Below, piece by piece: positions 23,660 through 34,939 of a DNA stretch of 64,000 nucleotides. Below the pieces are notes generated by a model. That model was not told the DNA's origin and did not search any database. It saw only the letters and a program-made list of their open reading frames with translations. A program made the position numbers and the translations under genes. Every line of letters starts with the position of its first letter. The stretch's first letter is position 1. Origin of the DNA: Phorcus lineatus (Eukaryota > Mollusca > Gastropoda > Trochida > Trochidae); assembly GCA_921293015.1 (NCBI GenBank), contig OV121088.1, positions 28,495,645 through 28,559,644 of the forward strand. Direction: 5' to 3'.

Positions 23660-24907
23660 CGAGGGTTGTCCAAAAAGTATCCGGCCTGAATATGAAAACA
23701 TGCCTGAAACGCAACTATACTGTGCGTGCATGACGAACATTCATTGACGTGTAAATGGCATGAAAATCACGAGATGCATACTCTTCAATTGCATATAATA
23801 GCCTGTCATTCAAAGGTACTCTCACGTCTTTTACCGAAATTGAGAAAAGTGAATGTAGAGCTGTAATCAAATATCTGAGTTTAAACAAATACACTCAAAA
23901 TAAGGATATTCATGGGGATATGTTACAAACATTAGGTAACTCTGCTCTTTCATATAGCACCATTAAACATTGGTGTGCTGAATTTTAACGGGATAGAGTA
24001 AGCACTAGAGACGAGCCCCGTCGTGGTCGTCCATCTGATGACACCATAGGTGAAAACATTGACGCTGTTCTTGACACAATAGGGCGAGTGACTATCAGAT
24101 ACTTAGCTGATACTCACCACATCAGTAAAACATCAGTTGAACGAATTATACATGAACATTAACATATGCAAAAGGTATCAGCACGCTTGGTCCCTAGAAT
24201 GTTGTTTGAGGACAAAAAGTGAAAACGTGTCATGGTCAGTCATTGTCAGTCATGTCGTTAATCAAAATGAAACCTGGGTTCATCATTTTGATCCTGAGAC
24301 AAAAAGCCAAAGCATGCAATGGAAACACAGCACATTACCTACCCCTACAAAGTTCATATCTTGTTCCTCCAGTCTTAAGGTTATGAAATCCGTTTTCTGG
24401 GACTCTCAATGACTCTGTAATGATGATTGATTATTTAAAGAAAGGTTCTACAATCAATGGCACTTATTACGCAAATGAACTACGACAATAACGAGAAAAA
24501 ATCAAAGAGAAACGAAGGGGTAAACTGCGCAAAGGTGAGTGGCTGTTGCAGGACAATGCTCCCGTTCACACCGCCCAAATTGCAGTCAGTGCAGCACTGG
24601 ATTGTGGCTTCAGGATTCTCCCCCACCCTGCCTATTCTCCAGACCTAGCCCCCTCAGACTTCTTCCTCTTCCCTCGACTGAAAACAGAGCTCCGTGGCCA
24701 AAGGTTTGAGACTGACGAAGACGTCACTGCTGCAGTAGAGGACTTTTTGGGGTCTCGTGATAAGAAGTGGTTTTCAGAGTGGTTGCAGATGTTACAAAAA
24801 GCTTGAACAAATGCATTGAGGTCAAGGGTGATTATGTCGGAAAATAAGCCATAAACATGTTTCTTTGGTTTTGATGGTCAGGCCGGGAATTTTTGGGACA
24901 CCCCTCG
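23660..24907 (+). mobile_element. Mariner-family transposon, 1248 bp, with TA duplication
   Basis: Ends are inverted repeats: left CGAGGGTTGTCCAAAAAG, right (complement) CGAGGGGTGTCCCAAAAA, continuing to CCGGCCTGA on both, about 30 bp with a few mismatches. TA flanks both sides (23658-23659 and 24908-24909). It interrupts a P module; the uninterrupted site in copy B is at 41557. Length is usual for a mariner. The transposase inside is broken, so the copy is dead. Confidence 0.93.
23839..24847 (+). pseudogene. Mariner transposase pseudogene (DD34D type)
   Basis: N-terminal helix-turn-helix part (ECRAVIKYLSLNK..., STIKHWCAEF) is followed by a stop at 23986, the linker TRDEPRRGRPSDDT, a second stop at 24160 and KVSARLVPRMLFEDKK. 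About 25-30 residues are then missing before NETWVHHFDPETKSQSMQWK. The first catalytic Asp of the usual DETW motif is Asn (codon 24266-24268). The second Asp lies in QDNAPVHTAQ (24552), and the third in SPDLAPSD exactly 34 residues later, which defines DD34D. A last frameshift near 24797 precedes NKCIEVKGDYVGK and the stop at 24845. The expected start codon reads ATT at 23839. The gene encoded the enzyme that cut and joined the element at TA sites; it is now inactive several times over. Confidence 0.92.
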
Positions 24908-24909
24908 TA

Positions 24910-25150
24910 TGTAGGCCTTGTTATATTGACCTCTGACGGTAAATAGACTAGTTTACCAGACAAAATGTGAAATTCCTATTTAAATGTTGTGATTTTTTCT
25001 GTAAGCTTCTTTATAACCAGCATTCATATAAATGTAGCTTTTTGCCCCAACTCGTCCAGAGTAGTCTAGAGCAATCACTGATATAGTCATATTGTTATCA
25101 AGGAGGATGACGGGAAAAGACATGCTTTACTTTGTGTGCGATCTATAATC
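24910..25150. repeat. Module P, copy 2
   Basis: Continues the module whose left flank (AAATCTTGCACTGAG at about 23632) was separated by the mariner. Anchors are ATATTGACCTCTGACGG, CCAGACAAAATGTGAAATTCC, TATAACCAGCATTCATA, GAGCAATCACTGATATAG, TTGTTATCAAGGAGGATGAC and CATGCTTTACTTT. Confidence 0.75.
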
Positions 25151-25189
25151 CCATAGATCTTAGTAATTGATGAAGACGTATATATCGCT

Positions 25190-26215
25190 TACATTCATTT
25201 AAATAAACTTGAATTTATAGTGATCTGTACAGAGTGTGCTTTGTATAATTAGAAGGAATGAGCTTTTTTCAAAAATGGAAATGTTTAGCTTGAGAGACTT
25301 GTTAATGGCATAAAAGCTTTTAAAGATTACAGTCACATTTGTAACAAGATGCATATGAAATAAATTATACCTGTTTATAAACTATGAACTGCTGAATGAT
25401 TGGAAAACAAACACTATCTCCGGTTCCCTAGTAACAACAAAATGAACCATACTGTATCGAAAACAATATTAGTGAGTTGGTGCTTTATTTTATCTATACT
25501 CTTATTAAAAGGAATAAAAAAAATTGATATAATCATTATAAACAAAAAAAAGCAATTTGCCTGTACAACCTATATTTTAGAGGAGATTGGTTTGAGACGT
25601 AATAGTGACTTCAATTTCTTGTAAGAATATAATTATTACTGATGAGAGTTATCTGAAAAAGGAAACACAAAGGTTTTCATGAATGTCATGACATCATAGT
25701 CAGTTTACAATCAATCTTTTCTTGCTGAGGACCAGAGAACGTGTAGTGCCAATAAACGTTTTTATGAGATATCAGTATACATGGCAGAGAAATTGATTAA
25801 ACTATTTTGAAATTAACCCCTCGAAAGCAGATCATTCTAGAACTCTTCACAGCACTTTCTAAGTGTTCATAAATTACCGATCAAAACAAATTATTAGTCT
25901 ACCATGGCCATCACGTAATGGTATTATATGGGATAATTCCATCAAGTTCTCCTGTTAAAACTGAATAACCATCATTCATTGCTATATGCGTATTAGATTG
26001 AAGCTTCTCAGTAATGTTGGCCCTTGATATTAATGTAGCTCTAGTTGTCCCATAAATACTCAATTGTCTGATCAGTGTCTCAACACACTTCAGGTGAATT
26101 TCGTATTGTTGATTTAGCTTTTTAGCAGATAGCACGTATGAATAAAGTGTTATTCATAAGGAACTGCACATGGATATATAATGTACTCGTTTGTAAATCG
26201 TTGACTGATCACTTT
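25190..26215. repeat. Module Q region, copy A
   Basis: Co-linear with 41800-42890: GATCTGTA(C/T)AG(A/T)GTGTG, GGAATGAGC, AGAGACTTGTTA, later TTGAT(A/C)TTAATGT(A/T)(G/A)CTCTAGTTG and GCACATGG(A/C)(T/C)ATATAATGTACTCG. Offset to copy B is a steady 16.65 kb. ORFs at 25400-25624 and 25911-26135 have no partner in copy B. Confidence 0.65.
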
Positions 26216-26950
26216 ACAGACCTTTACAGACGTTCTACATATCAGTAACAGATGATATTGCTTGCCAGGCTTCTTCTGAAGTAGTAGTTCTACTCGTTTG
26301 ATTTATCAAAATACATGGTGGTTTGGATCTTTTTATCATATATCGTCAGGAAAAAGACTATGCAAGATTGCAACTTCATCAATCGATTTATTGAAAGAAT
26401 CAATTTCCCTATCCTGCCAGTATCCTTTACTTTACTTAACTTTTCTTGTCGTTTAAACATTTTGACAATTTTCATTGACATTGACAATTTAAATGAAAAT
26501 AATCATTTCCTTCGACACAGTTACACTTCGGAAACATTCTAGGTTAGTGTCAAGTTAAACTTTTGTTATCGTAACGGTATCTTATGATTTGTTTAAATAT
26601 CACAAACAACAAGTGCATTATTTCTCTCTATGCTTTGAGCATAAATTACTTTCAAAATAACAAACAGTTACACGCGTTAAGATCAAATCTATGAATGCTT
26701 GTTTAAATTGTCTATACCACAGATGTTTGAAATGAGCTTAGAAAGGTGTGGTAAACATGTTTACTTGTTACTTATGTAAACATTATCTTTATTAAGTACT
26801 CTACATTAAAGATACGGATCATTAAATTAACGGTAATCATAATTTTAAGTCATTGTCACAGCGTATATCTTTTTCAAAGCATTTCCTACGAACTTCTTTA
26901 ATAATTTATTAATAAGTATTCATGCCCACTTATTTTATTTATTATCGAAA
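26216..26950. other. AT-rich intergenic DNA
   Basis: Overlapping ORFs on opposite strands at 26290-26542 lack domain signatures. Nothing else was recognised. Confidence 0.45.
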
Positions 26951-26956
26951 AATAGT

Positions 26957-27177
26957 ACGATAATGACACTTTGTTTGGATACGCAACTTTATTATTCTGT
27001 GGAAGCGACGTTTCCTTTTTATTGTACAAGTATAATGAACTCTCCTGTATAAATAACCCATGTATATACATGTATTCTCTACTCTCCCTAAATACATTAA
27101 TTGATTGACAACGAAATTAGAAACGTCGGTTCCACAGAATAAAGAAGTTGCTTATCCATAAAAATTGTCCTTATCGT
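26957..27177. mobile_element. 220-bp foldback MITE candidate
   Basis: The left arm GATAATGACA...GGATACGCAACTTTATTATTCTG...GCGACGTTTC pairs with the right arm GAAACGTCGGTTCCACAGAATAAAG...GCTTATCC...TTATCG. Arms are about 58 bp with several mismatches, and the middle is about 105 bp. There is no coding capacity. This is the size and shape of a miniature inverted-repeat element; a target duplication could not be fixed. Confidence 0.7.
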
Positions 27178-27659
27178 TCATCTCGTCAACTCTCAGAATG
27201 CCTATCAAAGACGTTATCGATAAATAGGTTTGTCAAGTCTTTAATTTAATTAAGTGATCACATCCAATACCGTGTCCAGTCTTGATAGTCTAATGTCTTG
27301 ACATCTTGTTAATAAATTTGTCATTTCTAATAATGTAAGGGAGGGACTGGAGGATTACCCATGAGCAAATACAACTGTACTTGCAAAGATACATAACTTG
27401 AAAACATCAAATATGTAGTTGTCAGGATTCAATTAACGTTTTAGAAAAAGACAAAACTATTCAGAATGTTTTTCATCTGTCAGTTGACAACATCGTCGTT
27501 AGTTTTACTGTTTGCAATGCGTGAAAGCTGCAAATAAATCAGACTGAATATGAATTAGTGATGATGATAAAAACTTCTTGAACTCAAATAGTGCTTCCGG
27601 AATAAAAACAATTATCAACAATCACTGTAACAAGTTTGTAAGCTGAAAACAGTGTCGTC

Positions 27660-27830
27660 GGGCCGGGATTTTTTCTCTTGGGTTTGTACATAAAGATATA
27701 ACGTTAACCCTCCCCAAAAAGACATAATTATTTTCATGGCCATGTGCCTCCCCCCAAAATATATCTACGAAACTTTATGAAATTTGTCTCTTGAAGATTT
27801 ATGTTCGGTTGCACATTCAAAATGATTTTA
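27660..27830 (+). mobile_element. Decayed end of the 53488-55210 transposon family
   Basis: GGGCCGGGATTTTTTCTC, CCCTCCCCAA, CATGGCC, CTCCCCCCAAAATATATCTACGAAA, AAGATTTATG(T/G)TCGGTT and ACATTCAA occur in the order found at 53517-53695. The extreme tip (GGGACCGGTC) is lost. It is a solo left end of the same family. Confidence 0.75.
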
Positions 27831-28119
27831 TCCAGCAAATGATGTACATGCCAGACAGTTAGTATATTCAAACTAGGGGTTTAAAGTGCCTTAATAGACT
27901 TGCATTAATATGATCAAATGCATTTAAATAAGTGAATGAAATGCCATGTTGAAGTTTCAGTTATACGTCTTGTTGAAATTTTACCAATTCAATTACCTCT
28001 ACTAAAGAAGTTCTTTGAATCCAATAGACTAGCAATTCTGCTTGATAAATTTTGAAGACCTACAAAAATTAATATTAGGAAATAAATCATGATGACTCAG
28101 GCTGAGAAAGATGACTGGT

Positions 28120-28345
28120 ATTGTGTCATAATCATGTACGTCTTACAGGTGAATAGACTTATCAGACAAACTGTGAATAATTCTGTTCCTAACAAGCACT
28201 TGTAAAAATATATCCTGGGTGCCTTGGTTCGTCTGGAGCAATCAGTGCTATAGTTAACTCGTTATCAAGGAGGATAGCCCATAAGCCATATTTTACTTAA
28301 CCCTAGCCTGTACAATCAGTGTCCCCATCACCAGCCGATTACATA
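28120..28345. repeat. Module P, copy 3
   Basis: TTATCAGACAAACTGTGAATA, TCCTAACAAGCACTTG, GAGCAATCAGTGCTATAG, CTCGTTATCAAGGAGGATA and GTACAATCAGTGTCCCCATC. It shares CCTAACAAGCACTTG with copy 6, marking the two as the closest pair. Confidence 0.7.
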
Positions 28346-29254
28346 GTCTCATTTATTCAATTCAATCAATCTCAGTAATGGATGGCCAGCACCTCGTCAA
28401 GAAAAAGCTTAAAAATTATTTCATTACATTAATTCTATTATTTCGACGGTTATTTAAATAGTATATATTGATTAAAGTACCTTTTAACTGAACTGAACGT
28501 GAAGTTCTGAATAGATTATTATGAATTCATTTGAATTTATCAAATGATACTCTCAGTAAACAGACATTGTTATTTAGATAAAAAAACGCCATCTACTGGA
28601 ACGAAAATATTGAAAAAGTTCCAAGTCATCTAGAAATTTAAATACTTGGACTAAACATTCACAAATGCATGTTGTAATAAAATACAGATGAAGTCTGGCA
28701 ACAACCCGAAACTCATTACAGCGTTTCACACCTGAATGGATGCCAGAAGTTAAAATCTAATTCATTGCACTTATTGACCCTCTATGTTTGTCTGTGGCTC
28801 CTATCATTATTGATTTCTTAATCTATTTAAAGACAAATTTGGCATCGGTGCACTGCTGCATACCGAAAGTTTGTTCACTTACCACGGAATCTTAGTGCAA
28901 ATTATATCATGAAATTTGGGTGAAGTTTTGACGTCAATGAATTAACGACAACAAAACTGTCAAAGGATCACCCATTTCCCATGTGTGTAATGGCCAATTT
29001 TGAACTTATTTAGTGATCGCTGGTCTCTCATGCAAAAATTCGAATTTCGACATCTTGAAACAGAAAGATAGGGTCGTATTTTCGTAATTTTGATTGCGTT
29101 TTGATTGCGTTAAAATTTTCCATATCGACTCTATGAAAATAAAAACAGCGCAATCACATTGACTTAGAGCAAAGGAACAAACATGACTAATTTGTAAAGC
29201 AGTTGATAACTTTTAAAGGATAGTATAGAGGAAAATAAAACAATTTGGCTTTGA
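28346..29254. other. AT-rich intergenic DNA
   Basis: One short tandem duplication, TTTTGATTGCG, lies at 29089-29109. Nothing else was recognised. Confidence 0.45.
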
Positions 29255-29480
29255 AATTTTGACCCCTGGTCACTTCAATGACTTGCCAAAACTGTTACGG
29301 TCAATAGTGGGGTATGATAAATATTTGCGTTAAAGAAGAATGGCTTGGCACCTCTGTATTGAAAATTTACGTTTCTTTTTCGCAATGTTATGCTACATCA
29401 AAGGCAACCCAAATACATGATATTTGCACTACTATACCCAGGTATGTGAACAAACTTTTGGTATTGAGCTGTACATAACA
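29255..29480. repeat. Module A, copy 2
   Basis: Matches 14-255: TTTTGACCCCTGGTC, TGCCAAA, ACATGATATTTGCACTA and GTGAACAAACTTTTGGTAT. Confidence 0.55.
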
Positions 29481-30179
29481 GAACTGCATGAATGCCCATT
29501 CGATTTATTCTTGAAGACAGATTCCTTTGTTCAAGTAATAAAGCAGGCCTTTGATTATTGAGTCATTGTAAATTGATCTGTTATACTGGATTGGCATAAA
29601 AAAAGCCTCGTCAATATCTCAACACAATATACCTTGCTTCAAGATGTTGAAAGCAAGCAGTTACACTATAAAACTATTTGAGCAAACACAAATATAACCT
29701 TCAGCCGAACCTGAAGAGGAATTAAAGAATAAATACTATCCTGAAAATAACAACCACGTTTTGTTATTAGCTTAATTCTAATTTTCTGATTGAATGGTTT
29801 ATCCGTTCACCAAACAACCAAAACAGTTGTTAATGTCAGTGAATAATCAATATTGAACCTTACACAAATTTTTCGCTATTCGAATGCAGTTTGTCTTTAA
29901 CAGAACTTGAAGTGAATGTTTTCATTGACTTGTAAATCATCTGATAAATAGCGGTTATCTTTTCAATGAATAAGCCAAAGATAATTTTTAATCGTTGATA
30001 AACCTTAATCAATTCCTTTTCGATTTGAATGCAGTTTGTCTGTACATTGTTGTGATAAGGATATCTGTGTAATTGCGGTAGATTAAGATAGCAATAAATG
30101 TCAACCATGTTCATGTAATTTGATCAAAATGACAAACTTACGAACTTAAAATGATGTGAAGGACAGATATAATTATTTT

Positions 30180-30620
30180 TGAAATTTGCTTGATAAAGAT
30201 TAAATTCATGTGTGAAAATGGAGTATCCATTGGCTACAACCAAAGAAAATCACTAAAATAGATATACTTCCAGAAACATTCACTTCAGTCAATAATCATG
30301 TTAAATATATTTCAGTTTATACTTAAATATTCATTAAAACATTATGTCTAAAATAAAATCTTGATGTGTAGATGATGTTGGAAATCAAATTAGACAAACG
30401 TTCTTTAGAAATTAAATGATTGAAAATATCAGCTTTCATCTTGTACGTATGTTAAGCAACACTGATACGATCGTTATGGCAATGAGTATAAAAATTTACG
30501 TTTCATGAGTTTGCATTCAAAATCTACTAATGCATTTACTTTATACCAGCAGATTGTTCTACTGACGTTTTCTATGTGTTCAAGAGGTTTTAATCCTTTA
30601 CTTTCATAAACCTCATTGTA
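30180..30620. repeat. Module R, copy B
   Basis: Matches 43850-44130: GAAAATATCAG, CATCTTGTACG, AACAC(T/C)GA, TGCATTTACTTTATACCAGCA, GATTGTTCT and AACGTTTT-like ACGTTTTCTATGTGTT. The minus-strand ORF at 30474-30749 overlaps but is not preserved in the other copy. Confidence 0.6.
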
Positions 30621-31977
30621 TATCAAATATATTAAAATATTATCCAAATATATAAATAAGATACCTGGAGGATGGATCCAAATCCTAACGGTAGAAACAC
30701 TAGCTTTTCTAGAAATCAATGTTTGATTAACATAAGGAAAGTATTCCATGTATTTGGTAGTATATTGCGTTTAATAACAACACTTCTAGGTATTCTTTTG
30801 CTTAACTTGAGTGTTTGAATTGAAAACGATCCTGCAAAGGAAAGTACGAAGTAGGTAGTATGTGTGAAGTTCTACTTACATCACACATGATTTACCTCAC
30901 GTCATTTACAAATATCCCCTTCATGTAAAAGGCTTCGAACTTGAAAAAGGAAATGATTCTAGCAACATTTGAGTGTAAAGCCATTACATTGTTACAAAAA
31001 TATCTTGCCAAACACATCCTGTGTATTTCTTTTTGCAAAACTACTACAATACAATCTCTTATTTCTTTGAAGTCGAATTATTTCTTCTACTGAATTTAAA
31101 GGTGTGTGTGTGTGAAACTTGTCGTAGTGTTCCCAAGAATTGTTTGTCTTCCTTAGCCACTTTGTAATGTTAACTAATTGTAAGCACATGTCCATTATCT
31201 CACAATAGAATCTCAAATTCATTACCTTGGATATGTGAATGATGTTTATGATGTGCATTTAACTCAATACCTTACATGTCTCATAGGGTGATCATGATGA
31301 ACTTACCAAGCGCATATTTAAAAATTGATATTTTTTCCACCAAGCTTTGTTGATAAGAACCACTTGCGAATAATGTTTCTCTTTGAGGTGTTCAAGAGCA
31401 AATCTGAGCTTGTTAGCCATAAAATGCTTTAAAAAATCTTGTCCCTGCCCTTAATATATAATGATTAATCGAGTGGCAAATTTAGCCTCTAAGTATTGCA
31501 GAATTATGGTAAAATATTGGGGAGATGAAAACCTTTTCGAAATCTTCCAGCAAATATTAACTGTTTGAAGGTATTTACTTAGTCTAACAGTTGTAAATGT
31601 TTCATGTGTCATGATATTAATTAAGGTTGAATTTCATGATATATGTGTACTAATGTATCGCATTTTCGAGGGATTTCTACATAATATCAGGTTACCACAG
31701 ATGTTGGTATTAACTTCGCCTACTACAATCTAATTATCATTTAGAATTTAATTCAGAAATGACTGATTGTCTATTGGAATTGTCCTTTAAGACTACAGTT
31801 CCCTTTTTTCTCTTAATATACACAGCAATAGAACACTTTCTTTCAGGTAGTTTTTGATTTATCATTATTTAGATGTGAAATGAGTATTTGTGAGATACTG
31901 AATTGAAGAATTCTGTTTCGTAGGTTCAACCTTGTTCCTTGAACAACGTTAGTTTTAAGTCTTTCTCTTGTACAGTA
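30621..31977. other. AT-rich intergenic DNA with a small GT run
   Basis: A short GT microsatellite lies at about 31102-31114. The minus-strand ORF at 30992-31258 (88 codons) has no recognisable domain. Confidence 0.45.
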
Positions 31978-32135
31978 CAAACTGAACTGTCTTTTGTCTC
32001 AAGGGAATGAAGTTTGGTAAAAGAAAACTATTCTGTGAATTAAAAGATGATTTTTTTTATCATTGGTCGCTAGTAGCCATTGTGTGCTAAAATGCATAAC
32101 AATGTTGTCTTTATTTGAGAAACTAAAACGTCTAC
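31978..32135. repeat. Module M, copy 4
   Basis: CTGAACTGTCTTTTGTCT, GGAATGAAGTTTGGTAA, TTCTGTGAATTAAAAG, ATTGTGTGC and TTTGAGAAA follow the order in copies 2 and 3. It lies 450 bp before S, as M copy 3 does. Confidence 0.65.
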
Positions 32136-32424
32136 TTACTTGACCGGCAATATATTTTAATGGTTTTATTTAGACTCATGTCATGGCACTCTCAACAATA
32201 ACTTGAATCAATCATGTTGCAAAGAACCCTATATTTATTTTACAATTTTATTAGGAACAGAGTGTCTCTGAATATAGTTAACTCGTCAAAGCTTAGACAA
32301 GCAAACTTATCAAACTACCAACATTTGAAATGATTGCCTTTCCTACTGTTTGATAAATATTCTTTTGACTGTGTTAACACGGTATAAAAAAGTGTAAAAC
32401 AACTAAATTGAAAAAGAGTCTTGT

Positions 32425-34240
32425 CAAAACCCTTTAAAGTAAGACAACTAGAACTACTTTTTCAATCTAAAATAATTGCGTGTCCTGAGGAACACCTTTT
32501 TCCAGTCTCAGATATATGCTTTAGTCAATCTTTGATTATTTGAGGGATCTCTCACTTGTCTGTTGTCATACAATACATCCTGTGTTAACTCAGATCGATA
32601 CACGTGGTCCTTTACTTTGGCTCAGGAGAGGTTTTCAAAGCTTAGAGAATATCAAATTAAAAAATAACTTACAGATATTAACTGCAAACAGGATTCACAA
32701 TACATTCCTAAAGGAATGCTAGAGAATGGTATTGATATACAGACGCCCATTCAATCAGGCTTCAATACAAATTAATCACGTCACGTTTATCTAATTATTG
32801 GCAAATAGAACATCTTTTCTGTCCCGATATATGAGTAAATACGATTATGAATATTTTGCTTAACTAAATGAGATAGGCATAATTCTCAAAAGTTTGAGCA
32901 TAAAAGTAATTGTAATCGTACTTTTCATTTTCACATTTAACTTGTTTAGGATAAGTTATCAAAAGTATTTGAGGCTTATAAAACGTCGGATGCTTTATAA
33001 AGACTTTATTGATCTAATGAGGACGACACCACTTTGGCTCTTCTGTATTAACAGAATGCCTGTGTTGTTTCTTTAGAATACATTATATGTTTAGGTCGTC
33101 ATATTGACCTTTGAAGTAATGTTGTTACACTCCAAATATTGTCAATCTATCTTAAGAAATAAAGATTTTGTACAATTTGTCGGATGTAAACATCATATCA
33201 ATTGATTTAAACTGAAACATCATATTTAAGATAATCACAAGACAACATGTTACTATTTTCAAGATTTTTCTCTGACAAGAATTTCACGATTTTAATCATG
33301 AAACAATTTGGTGTTGATCCTGTTACAAGAAGGAAAGTATTGTAATACCAATAATAATCACTGGTATTGGATAGAATATGTAGTATGTAAGCTGTGTAAT
33401 TATAACGCGTCTATAACAAAATATATGATTTATCTTCACAGAAAATAAACATTAATGTGTTTAAAAAACAGAACTACATTAAACTTTGGTTGTTTGCTGA
33501 GTATCCATATGCATGGAGATCTGAATTTTTTCAGCAAATTTGATACTGCAAGATATACGTTAAAGAAAAGACGAATTATATTACACATTTGAATAAGAAT
33601 AATAAGTTGACAAGTAACATCTTGAATATGCAGTATAAATTATTGTTCCTAAAAGAACAATGAAACATTAATTAATTCAAACATCACGTTTGAAGTAATC
33701 AATAACTGATTAATTAATCATTCGAACAAATTGATGAAACATAACCAACATTAAATATTAACTGCATCTGAACAAATTTTGTGTTACTTACAGATTGTGT
33801 TCTATATTAATCTTATCTGTATTTCATATACAGTATAACAAGTAACCATTTAAAGACAAATACAAACTGTTCAATAATGTCAACTGTTCATAAAGAATTG
33901 TCCTTGCATATTAAAAGAAGTCGTCAAGTTTTAAGGTAACCAAGGCAGAATAAACCCGACAGTTTCGGAATTAGGTTTTACAAGATTATGGTATCTGTTT
34001 ACATTCCTAGTGAGCCAGACAGTCCTATCAACATTATCCTAAATGGCTAAATGCTGTATCAACCCACATCCCATCAACCAAGTATTTGTATGCTTATAGA
34101 GTGTACTTAAGAAGTACTTATACAAGCATGTCTTGGAACAAACTAATGTTATCAATATGAGTTTCTCTTGAAGCTAATTTATTTGCGAAGGGTATCGCAC
34201 TTTAAACACGCATAAAAGAAACGATTCATTGAATAAAAAA
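32425..34240. repeat. Copy B, module S and following segment
   Basis: Partner of 16376-17940. It includes the almost unchanged GTGAGCCAGACAGTCCTATC at about 34010 and the inverted half-site palindrome AGGTCGTCATATTGACCT at 33093-33110. Its end is cut by a Tc1-type insertion. Confidence 0.75.
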
Positions 34241-34269
34241 CGCAATAGGTAAATGATGACATAAAATAA

Positions 34270-34935
34270 AAGCAGTCCTGTGTGGGAGTACCTTTTCCCA
34301 CATTAGTCCAGGTTCACATCTTACCCCAGGTCAGAAACACAAAGATCAGTGTCCAAAAAACAACAGTTGAAAAATCTCACGAACACAACAAGATGCATGA
34401 GCCAGGATCTGCACGTGCATTCCTTGCACTTGGCCCTTTAAAAGCCACAGCAAATTTTGGAATCTGACACTTGTCAACCATGCCTCGGCTTACTGATGTC
34501 CAGAAACACCATCTCATCTCAGGGAAGCGTTGCTCAACTCTTTCATTTCAATCCGTCAACAATTGGGAAACATTCGTTTCAAAACCTTCGGAAGTGGCAA
34601 TGGCATGTTCGTGTTATGAGTTGGCAAGCTGTATGGCCAGACATAAACCCCATAAAGCACATGTGGGACGTCGTGATCAAGCTTTGCCTCAACGTAATGT
34701 TGAAGAGTTGACTGCAGCCCTTCACCTCCACTGGGAGATCATTCAACAACGCGTTGTCAGACGATTGCGTGTATGTGTCGCAGCTCAAGGAGGACGTACC
34801 AGATCTGTTCTGGAGGAGGTTGACGTCACATATCTGTCTGTATCCTGGACCATTCGTCCGTTAAATGAGCCCAACATGTTTTCCTTCAATACCTCGGTTG
34901 TTATTTATTGTTTCGTTTGATGATTGTTGATATAA
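34270..34935 (+). mobile_element. Tc1-type element with internal deletion
   Basis: About 0.67 kb lies in copy B at a place where copy A (about 17925-17950) has none; copy A and B sequence resumes at CTAA(A)CTCTGCTTGCA on the right. Within it is a plus-strand transposase relic. Terminal repeats were not clearly resolved: the left end may lie near GCAGTCCTGTGTGGGAG (34272). Confidence 0.65.
34471..34840 (+). pseudogene. Tc1-like transposase, N- and C-terminal pieces fused
   Basis: MPRLTDVQKHHLIS (34480) is the usual start of Tc1-like transposases. The catalytic core is missing, and the sequence passes to WPDINPIKHMWDVV (34639-34677, one frame) and then, in another frame, RNVEELTAALHLHWEIIQQR and VRRLRVCVAAQGGRTR (to about 34803). 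These match the NPIEH.WD and final Q..I..LV.SM..R...C..A.GGHTR parts of the family. The deletion of roughly 200 residues and the frameshift make it inactive. A 149-codon ORF (34471-34920) runs through it but is a product of decay, not a gene. Confidence 0.85.
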
Positions 34936-34939
34936 TAGA

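Noticed and set aside
34471..34920. 149-codon plus-strand ORF as a gene
   Set aside because: It is the frame-shifted, core-deleted remains of a Tc1-like transposase and its second half is read partly out of the original frame.
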